Source of the DNA: Paenibacillus mendelii
Lineage (GTDB): Bacteria; Bacillota; Bacilli; Paenibacillales; Paenibacillaceae
Assembly (NCBI RefSeq): GCF_024498075.1
Contig: NZ_JANHOF010000011.1
Location: forward strand, 124,001-188,000
Direction of reading: 5' to 3'
Length of the DNA stretch: 64,000 bases
Shown in pieces: positions 34,175 through 43,877 of the stretch (position 1 is the first letter of the stretch; each line of letters begins with the position of its first letter). Position numbers and translations under genes: made by a program. Under the pieces are notes generated by a model, which ran no database searches, was not told the DNA's origin, and was given only the letters and a program-made list of their open reading frames with translations.

Positions 34175-35989
34175 TTGCGTTTTCGGAGCAAAATGATTCT
34201 GTCCTTCTTTGTTGTCATTAGTCTAACAGCCGCAATTATGGGCTATTCGTATTATCAAATCATGAGCGATGAATGGAAGACATCGACCTTGCAAGGATTG
34301 GAACGGCTGACCGAGCAAGCCGTTAACACACTGAACCTGCACTTGAAGACCGTAGGCAACATCGGTCTGGGCTATTTCATGGATATTTCCTTGCAAAAGT
34401 TTCTGGAAGGCCCGCCCACCTTTGAAGAACAGCAGTATTACCGCAATAAGCTCGAAGGACAGCTTATTCAAAATCCGCTCATCTCATCCATTACAGTCGC
34501 CCGATTAGACGGCGAGCAGTATTCCAGCACGTACTATTACAAACCCGAATTACGCACCCTCATGAAGGAAGAGTTGAATCGAGTCGGAGAGCTCGCACAT
34601 CAGCAGGATGGCGTCCCCTTGTGGATGGTGTCCCTCACGACAACGAGAAGCTCGCTTAAACCGGTCAAGACGGTCAGCTACGTACAGCAGCTGAAACGGA
34701 TCACATCCCGTTCCCAGCATCCCGTAGGCATTCTAAAGATTGATATGAACCCTGCTATATTAAGCAATGCATTAGCCGGCTTAAGCGATTCGGATGGAAG
34801 CACGTATTACATAACCGATTCCGAGGGTATCGTTATCTTTGCGGAAGATGATTCGCTTATTGGACAATCGATTGCCCAAGAACCGATTTTTCAAGCTTAC
34901 AGAAAGTCCGCGGGTCAAAGCGGTACAATCCACTACCGTTTTCAGGAGCATAACAAGACCTATATTGGCTTTTATCGCAAAATAAACTATGATGACTGGA
35001 TCGTTCTAGGACGAGCGCCGATCGATCGCATTATGCAGAAGGTCAACACGTTCGGCAAGACTGTCATTCTTATTGCATTCGTCAGTTTCCTGATCGCGAT
35101 GCTGCTGGCGTCGATCATTTCCGCAAGCGTTACCCGTCCCTTAAAATTATTAAACAAAAAAATGAAGCAAGTTGAAATGGGCGACCTCCGAGCGTTTATC
35201 GCCGTTAAGGGCAGCGATGAATTAGCAACGATTCAGCATAGCTTCAACAAGATGACCTCCGAAATCAGGGCGCTTATCACCAAGGTCTACGAAACCGAAT
35301 TGCTTAAGAAGGAAGCTGAGATCAAGGCGCTGCAAACACAGATCAACCCCCACTTCTTATATAATACGCTCGGAACGATTGACAGCATTGCAGCCATCAA
35401 CGGCGAGACGCGCATCGGCCATATTTGCCAGTCTCTGGGCAGCATGCTCCGCTATAATCTCAATGGCGGGAGCTTCGCAACGATACGGGAAGAGCTCCTT
35501 CAGCTTAATCAATATTTATCCATATACCGCATACGTTTCGTTGATCAATTCCACTATGAGATGCAGGTCGACGATGGGATCCAAGAGCTTACGATTCCCA
35601 AATTTCTGCTTCAGCCGCTCATCGAGAATGCGATCATTCATGGATTAGAGCCGAAAATCGGCTATAAACAGGTCAGCATTCGTATTCAGCATGTGGATGA
35701 TGATCGAATCGAGTTCATGATCAGCGATAATGGCATTGGCCTCGATGCTGTGTCGCTTCAATCCCTGCAGCAGCGTTTGACGGCATCGACCGATTTCATT
35801 CCGGCGCGCACATCCTCCCGGACGATGATAGGGTTATCGAATGTGATGAGCCGAATCAAGATGTATTACGGATGCGATCCCTTCGTTCAAATCAGGAGTA
35901 AACCCGATGTGGGCACCAGCATTAGCTTTCGAATCCCGAAGGAAATGACAGGAGGCGTTCTACATGAAGGTCATGATCGTCGAGGATGA
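34175..35989 (+). CDS. Sensor histidine kinase, YesM type (TTG start)
   Basis: 604 residues from TTG 34175, where AGGAGG stands six bases upstream; the ATG at 34115 has no such site. Layout: helix 1 (about 8-28), extracellular dCache-like sensor (about 30-285), helix 2 (about 290-312), HAMP ('ASVTRPLKLLNKKMKQVEMG'), His_kinase domain with the phospho-acceptor in 'QINPHFLYN', and an ATP-binding domain with 'ENAIIHGLE' and 'DNGIGL'. Family members sense sugars, often through a binding protein, and phosphorylate the YesN-type partner encoded next. The 3' end overlaps the regulator gene by 26 bp. Confidence 0.93.
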   Translation: MRFRSKMILSFFVVISLTAAIMGYSYYQIMSDEWKTSTLQGLERLTEQAVNTLNLHLKTVGNIGLGYFMDISLQKFLEGPPTFEEQQYYRNKLEGQLIQNPLISSITVARLDGEQYSSTYYYKPELRTLMKEELNRVGELAHQQDGVPLWMVSLTTTRSSLKPVKTVSYVQQLKRITSRSQHPVGILKIDMNPAILSNALAGLSDSDGSTYYITDSEGIVIFAEDDSLIGQSIAQEPIFQAYRKSAGQSGTIHYRFQEHNKTYIGFYRKINYDDWIVLGRAPIDRIMQKVNTFGKTVILIAFVSFLIAMLLASIISASVTRPLKLLNKKMKQVEMGDLRAFIAVKGSDELATIQHSFNKMTSEIRALITKVYETELLKKEAEIKALQTQINPHFLYNTLGTIDSIAAINGETRIGHICQSLGSMLRYNLNGGSFATIREELLQLNQYLSIYRIRFVDQFHYEMQVDDGIQELTIPKFLLQPLIENAIIHGLEPKIGYKQVSIRIQHVDDDRIEFMISDNGIGLDAVSLQSLQQRLTASTDFIPARTSSRTMIGLSNVMSRIKMYYGCDPFVQIRSKPDVGTSISFRIPKEMTGGVLHEGHDRRG

Positions 35990-37580
35990 ACCCTTGCTTC
36001 GTCAAGGGCTGATAAGCAAAATCAAATGGCAGTCCCTCAACCTCCAGCTCGAGGGTGAAGCCGGCGATGGGATTGAAGCTCTTCATAAGCTTGAAGAATG
36101 TAAGCCGGATATCGTGTTAACCGATGTGAGGATGCCAGGCATCGATGGCCTGCAATTTATCCAGAGAGCTCGTCAGGACTATCCGCGCATCAAATTCGTC
36201 ATAATTAGCGGCTATGGCGAATTTGATTATGTCCGTGAGGCCATGAAGCACAGTGTGAAGGATTATTTGCTCAAACCTGTTGATGGCGAGATGCTGAATC
36301 ATCTGCTGTTCGAGCTTCGCGAAGAGCTCCATAGGGAGCAAATCGAGGATCATAACCGCATCCATCTAGAAGAGCTTGGCCAGCTTTATTTGCGCGGCAA
36401 CCTGCAATCAACGGATCACATACTGACCCGCTTCCTTACCGATCCGGATCTGGAGCATTCCTTGGAAGGTCTACCGCCGAGCCTCACTAAGCGAAGGTAC
36501 TTCACAGCTGCAACAGCCAAGATTGCTTACCGCCGGGATGAGCAGGATCAATGGGAGCAGGATTGTTCGTTAGCTCGTTTCTCGGTTCATAATGTTATGC
36601 AGAATGGACTCTCTGCTGCATCCCCTGAAGAAGCAAGTCTCACCGTCTTTAAGCATGCTCATAAACTCGACGAGGTCATCCTTTTCTTCGGGTATGAAGA
36701 AGAAGTGACGATGTACAAGGTGAAGAAGAATTTGCATCTTCTCTTGGAATGGATTCAAGAAAATCTCGGAATCCATCTATCCATTGGCATTGGAGCTGCC
36801 AAAGAATCATACCAGCTTCTTCCACTCGCCTATATGGAATCGCAGAAAATGTTAAAGAACCGTCTCCTGGATGGAGACGGCAAGCTGTACTGTGCAGATG
36901 ATGCGAGACCGGCTCCCATCACTGCTTCTCCCCTGCTGAATGAACATACCGGGCGAATGCTGCTTGGTTTACTAGAAGCCGGTAAGCATATCACGTTTAT
37001 GAATGCTGTAGAAGAGCTTATGCGGGGATCGCTGGATTCGGATAACCGCTATGAGCATTTTGAATATTTATACACAGAAGTCATCCATATCATTCGAAAG
37101 CATGCCTATAAAAGCGGCGTCCAGCTTCCGATAACAGCTCTCTCCGCCCCACTAGCCGATCTGGAGTTTGCATCGGACTGGTTGGATGTGAAAGCCCTCC
37201 TGGAAGATCAACTGAACGGTCTGGCGGAGCTGACAACGGACCGGTTCGGAGACCGTTCATCCGATGCCATTATTGATAGTGTTCGTCAGTACGTTAGCCA
37301 GCATTACGCTGAAGAACTGACCCTGCAGTGGGTCTCGGACACTTACTTCATTCATCCGAATTATTTCTCCAGGCGCTTCAAACAAATCACCGGCAGCTGC
37401 TTCAATGATTACTTGACCCGGATACGTGTCGAGCGATCCAAGGATTTGCTCGCAACGACGACACTAAGGATTAATCTCATTTCCCAAATGGTCGGTTATG
37501 AGGACCAGAACTATTTTTGCAACGTATTTCGAAAAGTGACCGGCAGCAGCCCAACCTGTTACCGCAAAGAGAATTCATGA
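35964..37580 (+). CDS. Response regulator, YesN type (receiver + AraC DNA-binding)
   Basis: 538 residues. N-terminal receiver with acidic pocket 'VEDEP', phospho-acceptor Asp in 'DIVLTDVRMPG' (about 55) and 'KPVDGEM' lysine; a long middle region; two AraC-type helix-turn-helix motifs at the C-terminus ('LTLQWVSDTYFIHPNYFSRR' and 'RINLISQMVGYEDQNYFCNV'). It probably activates the divergent transporter-SDR-dehydratase operon in response to its sugar. Start ATG 35964 inside the kinase 3' end, AGGAGG upstream. Its last 22 bases overlap the convergent aminotransferase gene. Confidence 0.94.
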   Translation: MKVMIVEDEPLLRQGLISKIKWQSLNLQLEGEAGDGIEALHKLEECKPDIVLTDVRMPGIDGLQFIQRARQDYPRIKFVIISGYGEFDYVREAMKHSVKDYLLKPVDGEMLNHLLFELREELHREQIEDHNRIHLEELGQLYLRGNLQSTDHILTRFLTDPDLEHSLEGLPPSLTKRRYFTAATAKIAYRRDEQDQWEQDCSLARFSVHNVMQNGLSAASPEEASLTVFKHAHKLDEVILFFGYEEEVTMYKVKKNLHLLLEWIQENLGIHLSIGIGAAKESYQLLPLAYMESQKMLKNRLLDGDGKLYCADDARPAPITASPLLNEHTGRMLLGLLEAGKHITFMNAVEELMRGSLDSDNRYEHFEYLYTEVIHIIRKHAYKSGVQLPITALSAPLADLEFASDWLDVKALLEDQLNGLAELTTDRFGDRSSDAIIDSVRQYVSQHYAEELTLQWVSDTYFIHPNYFSRRFKQITGSCFNDYLTRIRVERSKDLLATTTLRINLISQMVGYEDQNYFCNVFRKVTGSSPTCYRKENS

Positions 37581-38773
37581 TCCAACACCCGGCACAGTCG
37601 ATCCATCATAAGATCGGTATCCTCTTTGGTGACAATCAATGGCGGCATGAGCCGAATGGTTGAGGGGTTAGGCGCATTAATGAGCAGCCCTTCCTTCAAG
37701 CAGCCTGCCGCGATCTCGGGGGCCTTTCTATCTTCCATATCGAAGGCCAGCAGCAAACCTTTGCCGCGGATATTCGTCAGCCGGTATTGATCGGCAACGT
37801 TCTGCAGCCGTTCTAGGATATATTGACCCTGAATGTCCGCATTCAATGACAGCTGCTTGTCGATGACTTCCTTCATGACAGCAAGGCCCACCGCCATTGC
37901 CAATGGCTGTCCGGAGTAAGTCCCCCCCTGATCGCCGGCTTCGAATAGATTGAATGCTTCTTTCACTAATAAAGCCGACAAGGGGAAACCGCCGCCGATG
38001 CCTTTGCCAAGTGTCATCACGTCAGCTTGAATACCGTAATGCTCGTAGGCAAACAGCTTACCCGTTCTTCCGATTCCTGTCTGAATCTCATCGAAGATCA
38101 GCATAATACCATGCTTATCACATATTTGACGCAAGGCGGCCAAGTAATCCGCATCGACAGCATGTACGCCGCCCTCGCCTTGCACGAGCTCCAGCATGAT
38201 GGCACACGTGTTCGGATTGATCGCAGCAAGAACCGCTTCAACATCATTCAAGGGAACGTGGCGGAAGCCAGGCAGCTTCGGTTCATATAGCTTCTCCCAT
38301 TGCTTCTTGCCGGTCGCGGACATCATGGCAAGCGTACGCCCATGAAAGCCGTTGACTGTCGTGATGATTTCATGGGCACCGCCAAGGTTGATGGAGCCGT
38401 GCTTCCGTGCGAGCTTAATAGCACCTTCATTAGCTTCCGCACCGCTGCTGGCGAAGAACACGCGGTCGAAGCAAGAAACATCGGTCAAGAGCTTAGCCAG
38501 CTCGATCATCGGTTTATTGAGGAAGGACGGGCTTGCATTCACCAGCAGAGATGATTGAGCAGTCAACGCATCGCGAATAACCGCTGGAGAATGTCCCAAA
38601 CAAGTTACTGCCCATCCCCCGATAAAATCCAAATAGCGGTTGCCTTCCATATCCCACAAATACATGCCATCCCCGCGCTCCATTACCAGCTCCGGCCGAA
38701 CGGCCGTGTATAAGATCGTGTTCTTTGCATCGGAGAGCAGCTGAGCCGTCTCCACTTTCCCCTTCATATCCAT
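37559..38773 (-). CDS. Class III PLP aminotransferase (ornithine/acetylornithine aminotransferase-like)
   Basis: 404 residues. Class III features: 'FFASSGAEANEGAIKLARKH', 'GFHGRTLAMMSATG', 'LIFDEIQTGIGRTGKLFAYE' and PLP lysine in 'MTLGKGIGGGFP'. Closest in pattern to ArgD/RocD-like enzymes that transfer the delta-amino group of ornithine or its acetyl derivative to 2-oxoglutarate. No arginine genes are nearby, so the exact substrate is open. Start ATG 38773 (AAGGTGAC upstream); a second ATG is two codons later. 3' end overlaps the response-regulator gene. Confidence 0.9.
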   Translation of the reverse strand: MDMKGKVETAQLLSDAKNTILYTAVRPELVMERGDGMYLWDMEGNRYLDFIGGWAVTCLGHSPAVIRDALTAQSSLLVNASPSFLNKPMIELAKLLTDVSCFDRVFFASSGAEANEGAIKLARKHGSINLGGAHEIITTVNGFHGRTLAMMSATGKKQWEKLYEPKLPGFRHVPLNDVEAVLAAINPNTCAIMLELVQGEGGVHAVDADYLAALRQICDKHGIMLIFDEIQTGIGRTGKLFAYEHYGIQADVMTLGKGIGGGFPLSALLVKEAFNLFEAGDQGGTYSGQPLAMAVGLAVMKEVIDKQLSLNADIQGQYILERLQNVADQYRLTNIRGKGLLLAFDMEDRKAPEIAAGCLKEGLLINAPNPSTIRLMPPLIVTKEDTDLMMDRLCRVLDHEFSLR

Positions 38774-38796
38774 GTCACCTTCAACTCCTGTACGCG

Positions 38797-38835
38797 ATAA
38801 TGCATTATTATACTCACATATGTATTTTTATACAA
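38797..38835 (-). promoter_or_regulatory. Promoter of aminotransferase gene with palindrome
   Basis: Minus strand perfect -10 TATAAT (38807-38812), 17-bp spacer, TTGTAT (38830-38835). A 12-bp palindrome ATAATGCATTAT (38797-38808) sits at the start-site region and could be an operator. Confidence 0.6.
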
Positions 38836-38974
38836 TATATTTTTAGCCTGCCTTATGAAGCTGTGCAGCAAGACTAGAGTATAGCTGTTCTTTACCTTGC
38901 TGTTATCAGATTGTTGCCCCTATGATGAAACAAGAAATAAGTGGATGATATGCCTGGTTATGGAGTGAAGTGCA

Positions 38975-40729
38975 TTGAACATACCTCTGCGACAGTATTG
39001 GCGGCTGCTGCGCAACTATTTACAAGACCAGCGACGTAAGCTTGTCCTGCTTGCTTTTCTTCTTCTGCTGGGAATTGCACTGCAGCTGTGGAATCCTCAA
39101 ATCGTACGAAACTTTATCGACAGCGCCTTACAACCTGACGTCTCGGTCAGCTACCTAATCGGAAGTGCCCTGCTTTTCATTGTGATTGCACTTATGAATC
39201 AGATCACCTCTGTATCGGCTAGCTATCTTGGCGAACAGATTGGATGGGGAGCAACGAATGGGCTTCGCAGCGATCTCGCCAAGCATTGCCTGAACCTGGA
39301 TCAATCCTTCCATAAAGAAACAACCAGCGGTGAAATGATACAGCGCATTGACGGCGATGTGAACGCTCTATCTAATTTCTTCTCGAGCTTTGTCTTTGTT
39401 CTGATTGCCAACCTTCTCCTGATTATGGGCGTGCTTGCGTTATTGTTTCGCGAGAATCTGTATCTGGGCATAGGAATGAGCGGATTTGTTCTGCTGTCCC
39501 TATTTGTTTTACAGCGAATTCGAGCGAAATACACACCCGTATGGGTCAAGTTAAGCGAGGTACAGGCTGAATTCTATGGTTTTCTCGGCGAGCACCTTGC
39601 TGGAACGGAGGACACTCGTGCGAATGGAGCAAGCGGATATGTCATGCACCGCTTTCATCAGCTGTTGAAAAAGAGATTTCCTATCATTTTCAAAGCCTCG
39701 TTAGGCGGATATTCCATGTGGGTGTCCACGATATTTATGTTTTCACTCGGACGTTCAATGGCCTTACTTTTCTGTGGTTATTTGTGGGCGACCGGTTCGA
39801 TGAGTCTTGGTACGATCTATCTGGTCTTCACCTATACCGAGCTGCTCAATCATCCGCTAGAACAAATTCGAAATCAGATTCAAGATCTACAGAACGCTGA
39901 CGCCAGTATAATAAGGGTAAATCAATTATTTGAAACCCAAACCGCACTGAAAGAACCCGCTGCTCCTTTACGGCTCCCGGAAGGTGCGCTCTCAGTCAAG
40001 TTCACCGATGTTTCATTCGCGTATAAGGGCGATGACCGTGAAGACGTATTGCAGCATGTCGATTTCGAGCTCCATCCAGGTCAGGTGCTCGGATTGCTTG
40101 GGCGTACAGGAAGCAGCAAGAGCACGCTTGCTCGGCTGCTGGTTAGATTTTACGATACAGGTGCAGGCTCAATCAGCCTGAATGGAACCGACATCCGCGA
40201 TGTCGCTTTGTCTGACTTAAGGAGCCGAATCGCGATGGTGACACAGAATATCCAGCTGTTCCAAGCGTCCGTCCGCGATAACCTAACCCTCTACGACAAA
40301 TCGGTCTCGGATGAACGGCTGTACGATATCCTAACAGAGCTGGGACTCCGTTATTGGGTCGATTCGCTTGAAGAAGGGCTTGATACGCTGCTTGTATCCG
40401 GGGTAGGATTGTCCGCAGGAGAAGCGCAGCTGCTTGCATTCGCACGGGCCTTTCTTAGCGAACCGGACCTCGTTATCCTCGATGAAGCTTCGTCCAGGCT
40501 TGACCCCGCCACAGAGACTCAAATCGAACAGGCGATCGATAAGCTGCTAGCGGGGAGGACGGCCATCATCATTGCTCATCGGCTGTCGACGATTAATCGT
40601 GCGGATAACATTCTCATTCTTGATGCAGGGGCACCTGTCGAATTCGGCCCGAGATCAGATCTTGCAGCTAGTCCCGAATCAAGATTATACAAGCTGCTCC
40701 AGACTGGTGCGGGGGAGGTGCTAGTATGA
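38975..40729 (+). CDS. ABC transporter ATPase/permease half-exporter, altered Walker A
   Basis: 584 residues from TTG 38975 (GGAGTG upstream): six-helix exporter domain then a nucleotide-binding domain. The Walker A loop reads G-R-T-G-S-S-K-S-T: the sixth position, an almost invariant Gly, is Ser (codon AGC, one base from GGC). Signature is 'LSAGEAQ', seen in a known exporter subgroup; Walker B 'LVILDEASS' and switch His 'AHR' are intact. ATP hydrolysis may be impaired. The partner gene starts inside its stop region (4-bp overlap) and is truncated, so the heterodimer is probably dead. Confidence 0.88.
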   Translation: MNIPLRQYWRLLRNYLQDQRRKLVLLAFLLLLGIALQLWNPQIVRNFIDSALQPDVSVSYLIGSALLFIVIALMNQITSVSASYLGEQIGWGATNGLRSDLAKHCLNLDQSFHKETTSGEMIQRIDGDVNALSNFFSSFVFVLIANLLLIMGVLALLFRENLYLGIGMSGFVLLSLFVLQRIRAKYTPVWVKLSEVQAEFYGFLGEHLAGTEDTRANGASGYVMHRFHQLLKKRFPIIFKASLGGYSMWVSTIFMFSLGRSMALLFCGYLWATGSMSLGTIYLVFTYTELLNHPLEQIRNQIQDLQNADASIIRVNQLFETQTALKEPAAPLRLPEGALSVKFTDVSFAYKGDDREDVLQHVDFELHPGQVLGLLGRTGSSKSTLARLLVRFYDTGAGSISLNGTDIRDVALSDLRSRIAMVTQNIQLFQASVRDNLTLYDKSVSDERLYDILTELGLRYWVDSLEEGLDTLLVSGVGLSAGEAQLLAFARAFLSEPDLVILDEASSRLDPATETQIEQAIDKLLAGRTAIIIAHRLSTINRADNILILDAGAPVEFGPRSDLAASPESRLYKLLQTGAGEVLV

Positions 40730-41298
40730 AGGAATTGTCTACCTGGCGCTACTTATGGAGACTCATTCGCTATCGTCCCATACTCTATTCCGCTAATGCT
40801 GTTCTGTGGGCGGGTGTACATTTAATTCCGCTTCTTCCCGGATTGATCATTCAGCAGTTTTTCGATACTTTATCGGGCAAGGCAACCTGGTCATTCAGTG
40901 CCGCCGGATTAGCTGTTTTATTAATGGTGACAGCATCCGCGCGGATCATTAACATCTATGCAGGAGCATTCACAGATACCATCCACAGATACAGTATCAG
41001 CGCTTTAATCAGGCGGAATATGCTTCATTGGATTTTGCAGCAGCCGGCCGCTTCTGCGATTCCCTGCTCCCCCGGCGAAGCCATTACATCCTTTCGAGAC
41101 GATGCGGAGCAAGCGGAGAATGCGATCAGCTGGACGCTCGACTTGATCGGTAAGACTCTGTTTGCGGGTACCGCGATCTTTATTCTTCTGCTAGTGGATG
41201 TGCAAATAACCTGTTTTGTTTTCCTGCCCATCGTTCTAGTCGTCTCGCTTACTCAAATCGCGTCCAAGAAGCTTCAAGCCTATCGAGCGGTAAGTGAA
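40726..41298 (+). pseudogene. Truncated partner half of ABC exporter
   Basis: Encodes only about 190 residues of the membrane domain of a second half-exporter (normal length about 590) starting at ATG 40726 (GGGGGAGGTG upstream). Exporter-like sequence runs to 'QIASKKLQAYRA', then becomes unrelated and stops at 41346. The last residues are antisense to the 3' end of the lipoprotein gene, so the join near 41290-41300 looks like a deletion that removed the whole ATPase domain. Confidence 0.85.
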
Positions 41299-41773
41299 GG
41301 TAGAGCTCGGCGGAACCCAGCGGATGCTCGACAAGCTCTCCACTAAAATCGGATACTTCGCCGAGCTCTTCCAATTCCTCTTTTCCAGCAGTTTCAAGCT
41401 GCGTTAGATCATAATTTGCAGGTAGCGATTCAATGTCGACATAGTATTCCGGATTGCTGCTGAGAGACAGACGTCCTTTGGCAGTATCGAAAGAAAACTT
41501 TTCGAATACGTATAAGGAAAAGCCTTCACCTTGATGCAAAGCGGCCGTGTGTGACTGGTTACCCTCACCAGTCATCAAATCAAAGGTTTCGCTCTGGGCA
41601 CGTGTTGCTGCGGGAGCTTGCTCGTTCTCAATTGCAGGAGCCGTGACCGCCTCATTAGTCGGTGATAATGTTTCAGGGCCGGCGGAAGGCTCAGTTGCTC
41701 CTGAGCATGCTGTAAGCGATAGAACCATGACGAAAATCGAGATTTTCGTGAAAGCAGGAGCCTTTTGATTCAT
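41249..41773 (-). CDS. Lipoprotein of unknown function, probably 3'-truncated
   Basis: 174 residues with a signal peptide and lipobox L-T-A-C (about Cys23), then a Pro/Glu/Ala/Thr-rich linker (25-60) and a small alpha/beta domain. The final 15-20 residues after 'GSAELYLH' are the reverse strand of the broken ABC exporter, so the natural C-terminus is probably lost at the same deletion junction. I do not recognise a named family. Start ATG 41773. Confidence 0.65.
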   Translation of the reverse strand: MNQKAPAFTKISIFVMVLSLTACSGATEPSAGPETLSPTNEAVTAPAIENEQAPAATRAQSETFDLMTGEGNQSHTAALHQGEGFSLYVFEKFSFDTAKGRLSLSSNPEYYVDIESLPANYDLTQLETAGKEELEELGEVSDFSGELVEHPLGSAELYLHLPLDRLEASWTRFE

Positions 41774-42128
41774 GTTTGATCACGCCTTTCTTTCTTTAGT
41801 CCATGCACAATTCATGATTGCAGTCGATGATTAGATCACCACTGCTTTCACGATATCTGCTTTCGAATAGTGTCCATTGAGTACTGTTGCGGCAACTTCA
41901 TTTTGTGTTTCGTTAAAATAATATGATTAATTATGAGTTATTACCCATGTAAGGGATTAGAAACGCAAACTACGAAAGCTTGTGTCTGCTAAGCACTCCT
42001 CTTGAAATCTCTCCCAGGCTTGTTGCCGTTATGTGAACATACAACGGGCAACCCACCCTTTGCTAAATAAGTGGACACTTAGAAAGGCTATGGGTTTACG
42101 ACAAGAAGCGCCGCCCTTCTCTTCATCG
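41774..42128. other. Intergenic, no intact gene
   Basis: About 355 bp between the lipoprotein start and the transposase remnant. AT-rich stretches near 41910-41940 may hold a promoter, but no boxes stand out and no coding frame is convincing. Confidence 0.4.
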
Positions 42129-42129
42129 T

Positions 42130-42480
42130 AATCGACAATAAAGTAGAACATCACGTTCGCTGACGCGCCTACCAACTTGGGGATTATCTGGTTTTTCTCA
42201 AAGCAGCACGACTCGATCACGGATATGTATGTGCAAGCGAAGCTGAAATTTCAGGCTGTTCTAGATCAAGTCTTTCCGGAATACCATGGTTGTTTGGAGA
42301 CCTGAATGCAAGAGTTTCGTTTAGTCGGCAAAAGCTAACAAAGAGGAACTCTTGCGTTCAGCGGGACGATCCAAGAACAAGCTCAGCTATATCCGGAACG
42401 TCGCCGAACGGGCAAAAGAAGGTTTGCTTGACTTTCAAGTATTTAGAGAGCTGGATGACGAGGAAAGGATAACATCGAAA
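42130..42480 (+). mobile_element. IS110-family transposase remnant
   Basis: Translations in shifting frames give 'QHDSITDMYVQAKLKFQAVL' and 'DQVFPEYHG' at about 42205-42290, then 'FGDLNARVSF' one frame over, the usual order in IS110-type transposases around the middle of the protein. At least one frameshift and no intact start or catalytic N-terminus remain. IS110 elements lack conserved terminal inverted repeats, so ends cannot be placed. Confidence 0.6.
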
Positions 42481-42588
42481 TTCAGGAATTCGTGAATGAT
42501 TCCTATTAAATGTAATATACGTATGTTTACAATTGTTTGAACCATTATTAAATTTGTTTAAATAAATAAAGGTCCGTAAAGTATATTT

Positions 42589-43569
42589 ATGAAGGTATCT
42601 TATATGAAAGGTGTGTTTACAAGCATGGGATTGGGAAAACGTTTGACCCTATCTGTCGTTTATCTCCTCTGTGTGTCAATGTTGATGCCTGTCATTGCCA
42701 GTGCAGCATATTACAACACTTACACCGACGTCGCAAAGCTCAACAATGCAAATAGCGCTTACGCAGCACAGGGATTCGCCGTAGGTTCTTCCTACACTTA
42801 TTCCGTAAAAGTTAACAGTGACAACACGAAAGCAGTTATTTACCGCACCAAAATGAGCGACGGAAGCACTACGCTCATGACAAACGGTGATAATGGAAAA
42901 ACATACGCCACCTATCTCGGCCATGCAAACGATGTGGTACTCAGCACAATCGACGGAGATTATTATATGTTTATCGTTACCATGAACGCCGGAAGCATGA
43001 GTCTCGTAAAATTGAAGTATGTTGGGACGAAATATTACAAAGTTGGTAACTACACCATTAAATACAATGGTGCAAACAAGGCAATGTCAGGGGTGAAAAT
43101 TACCAGCAAGAATACTAGCAACATCAGCTTTCTCTTCAAATCCGGTCGAACCCTTTACAGAGGAACCCTTCCACTGACTGCCAACAGCGGCACAATTAAT
43201 GTAACTAACAGCTTTAGCTTAAATATAGAAGATGCGCTGGTAAACGGCAAGAGGATCTCCAACATCTCTTCGTATGCATTCCAAGGTTTCGGTTATTATA
43301 ACAATACCATATACATACCGATGACCTATAAGAACATCAGCATTGTACTTGTTTATCGTAATATATCTACTGCATCGGGAACGATCCAAGCGGATGATAA
43401 TCTGTCGTTCCGTATTACGTCCTCTGCATACTCAGATCTTTTTGAGATTGAGGGTGTCGGAATCGCCAATGGGGATCAACTCTGGTTCAACACCAATCGA
43501 AGAACGAAACCGGGGGATACCGCTCACGACGGGGTGCACTATTTTAAGAACTACAGCGCCTCTAACTAA
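42589..43569 (+). CDS. Secreted protein of unknown function, beta-propeller-like (weak helveticin-J resemblance)
   Basis: 326 residues with a clear signal peptide (helical core 'LTLSVVYLLCVSMLMPVIAS', cleavage after ASA). The mature part is rich in Tyr, Asn, Ser and Thr and built of short strands recurring as 'YTYSVKV', 'DYYMFIVTM', 'NTIYIPMTY', with 'GHANDVV' and a closing 'DQLWFNTNRR...GVHYFKNY'; this recalls the 5-bladed propeller of helveticin-J-type bacteriocins, but the match is weak. Starts at 42589, 42604 or 42628 are possible; AAGGT before 42604 is a fair site. It sits beside an IS remnant and a deletion, and is more AT-rich than its neighbours, suggesting acquisition. Confidence 0.7.
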   Translation: MKVSYMKGVFTSMGLGKRLTLSVVYLLCVSMLMPVIASAAYYNTYTDVAKLNNANSAYAAQGFAVGSSYTYSVKVNSDNTKAVIYRTKMSDGSTTLMTNGDNGKTYATYLGHANDVVLSTIDGDYYMFIVTMNAGSMSLVKLKYVGTKYYKVGNYTIKYNGANKAMSGVKITSKNTSNISFLFKSGRTLYRGTLPLTANSGTINVTNSFSLNIEDALVNGKRISNISSYAFQGFGYYNNTIYIPMTYKNISIVLVYRNISTASGTIQADDNLSFRITSSAYSDLFEIEGVGIANGDQLWFNTNRRTKPGDTAHDGVHYFKNYSASN

Positions 43570-43633
43570 TAAAATAGGCCTGCGGCATTCGCTGGGGCAA
43601 TTGAAAAAGAAGGTTTCCCTGGAGCAGTGGAAC

Positions 43634-43666
43634 GAAATTCCTCCTACGTAACGTAGGAGGAATTTC
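43634..43666. terminator. Perfect 33-nt palindrome, probable terminator
   Basis: 16-bp arms (GAAATTCCTCCTACGT and its complement) around a single A, 65 bases after the secreted-protein stop. Followed by TATATTTATG on the plus strand. The near-zero loop means the RNA hairpin opens by a few pairs; the cruciform potential is also high. Confidence 0.65.
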
Positions 43667-43809
43667 TATATTTATGACATTCCTGTACTTCTTTTTGATT
43701 ATGAATGGAAACTTTTTTTGTCATGACGGACGACTCCTCCCTGAATAGCCTCTCGGCATATGACCACTACAGGCAAAAAGGTGAAAAACCGCCAATCCGG
43801 TACAAGGAA

Positions 43810-43844
43810 AAGCCCGCCATGGTATTCATTACCTTGACGGGCTT
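43810..43844 (-). terminator. Terminator of DUF4838 gene
   Basis: 15-bp stem with two mismatches (AAGCCCGCCATGGTA with TACCTTGACGGGCTT), 5-base loop, followed by TTCC on the minus strand; 34 bases past the stop at 43878. Confidence 0.7.
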
Positions 43845-43877
43845 CCTATCAGGGTTTCATTACCGGCTAACGGCAGA

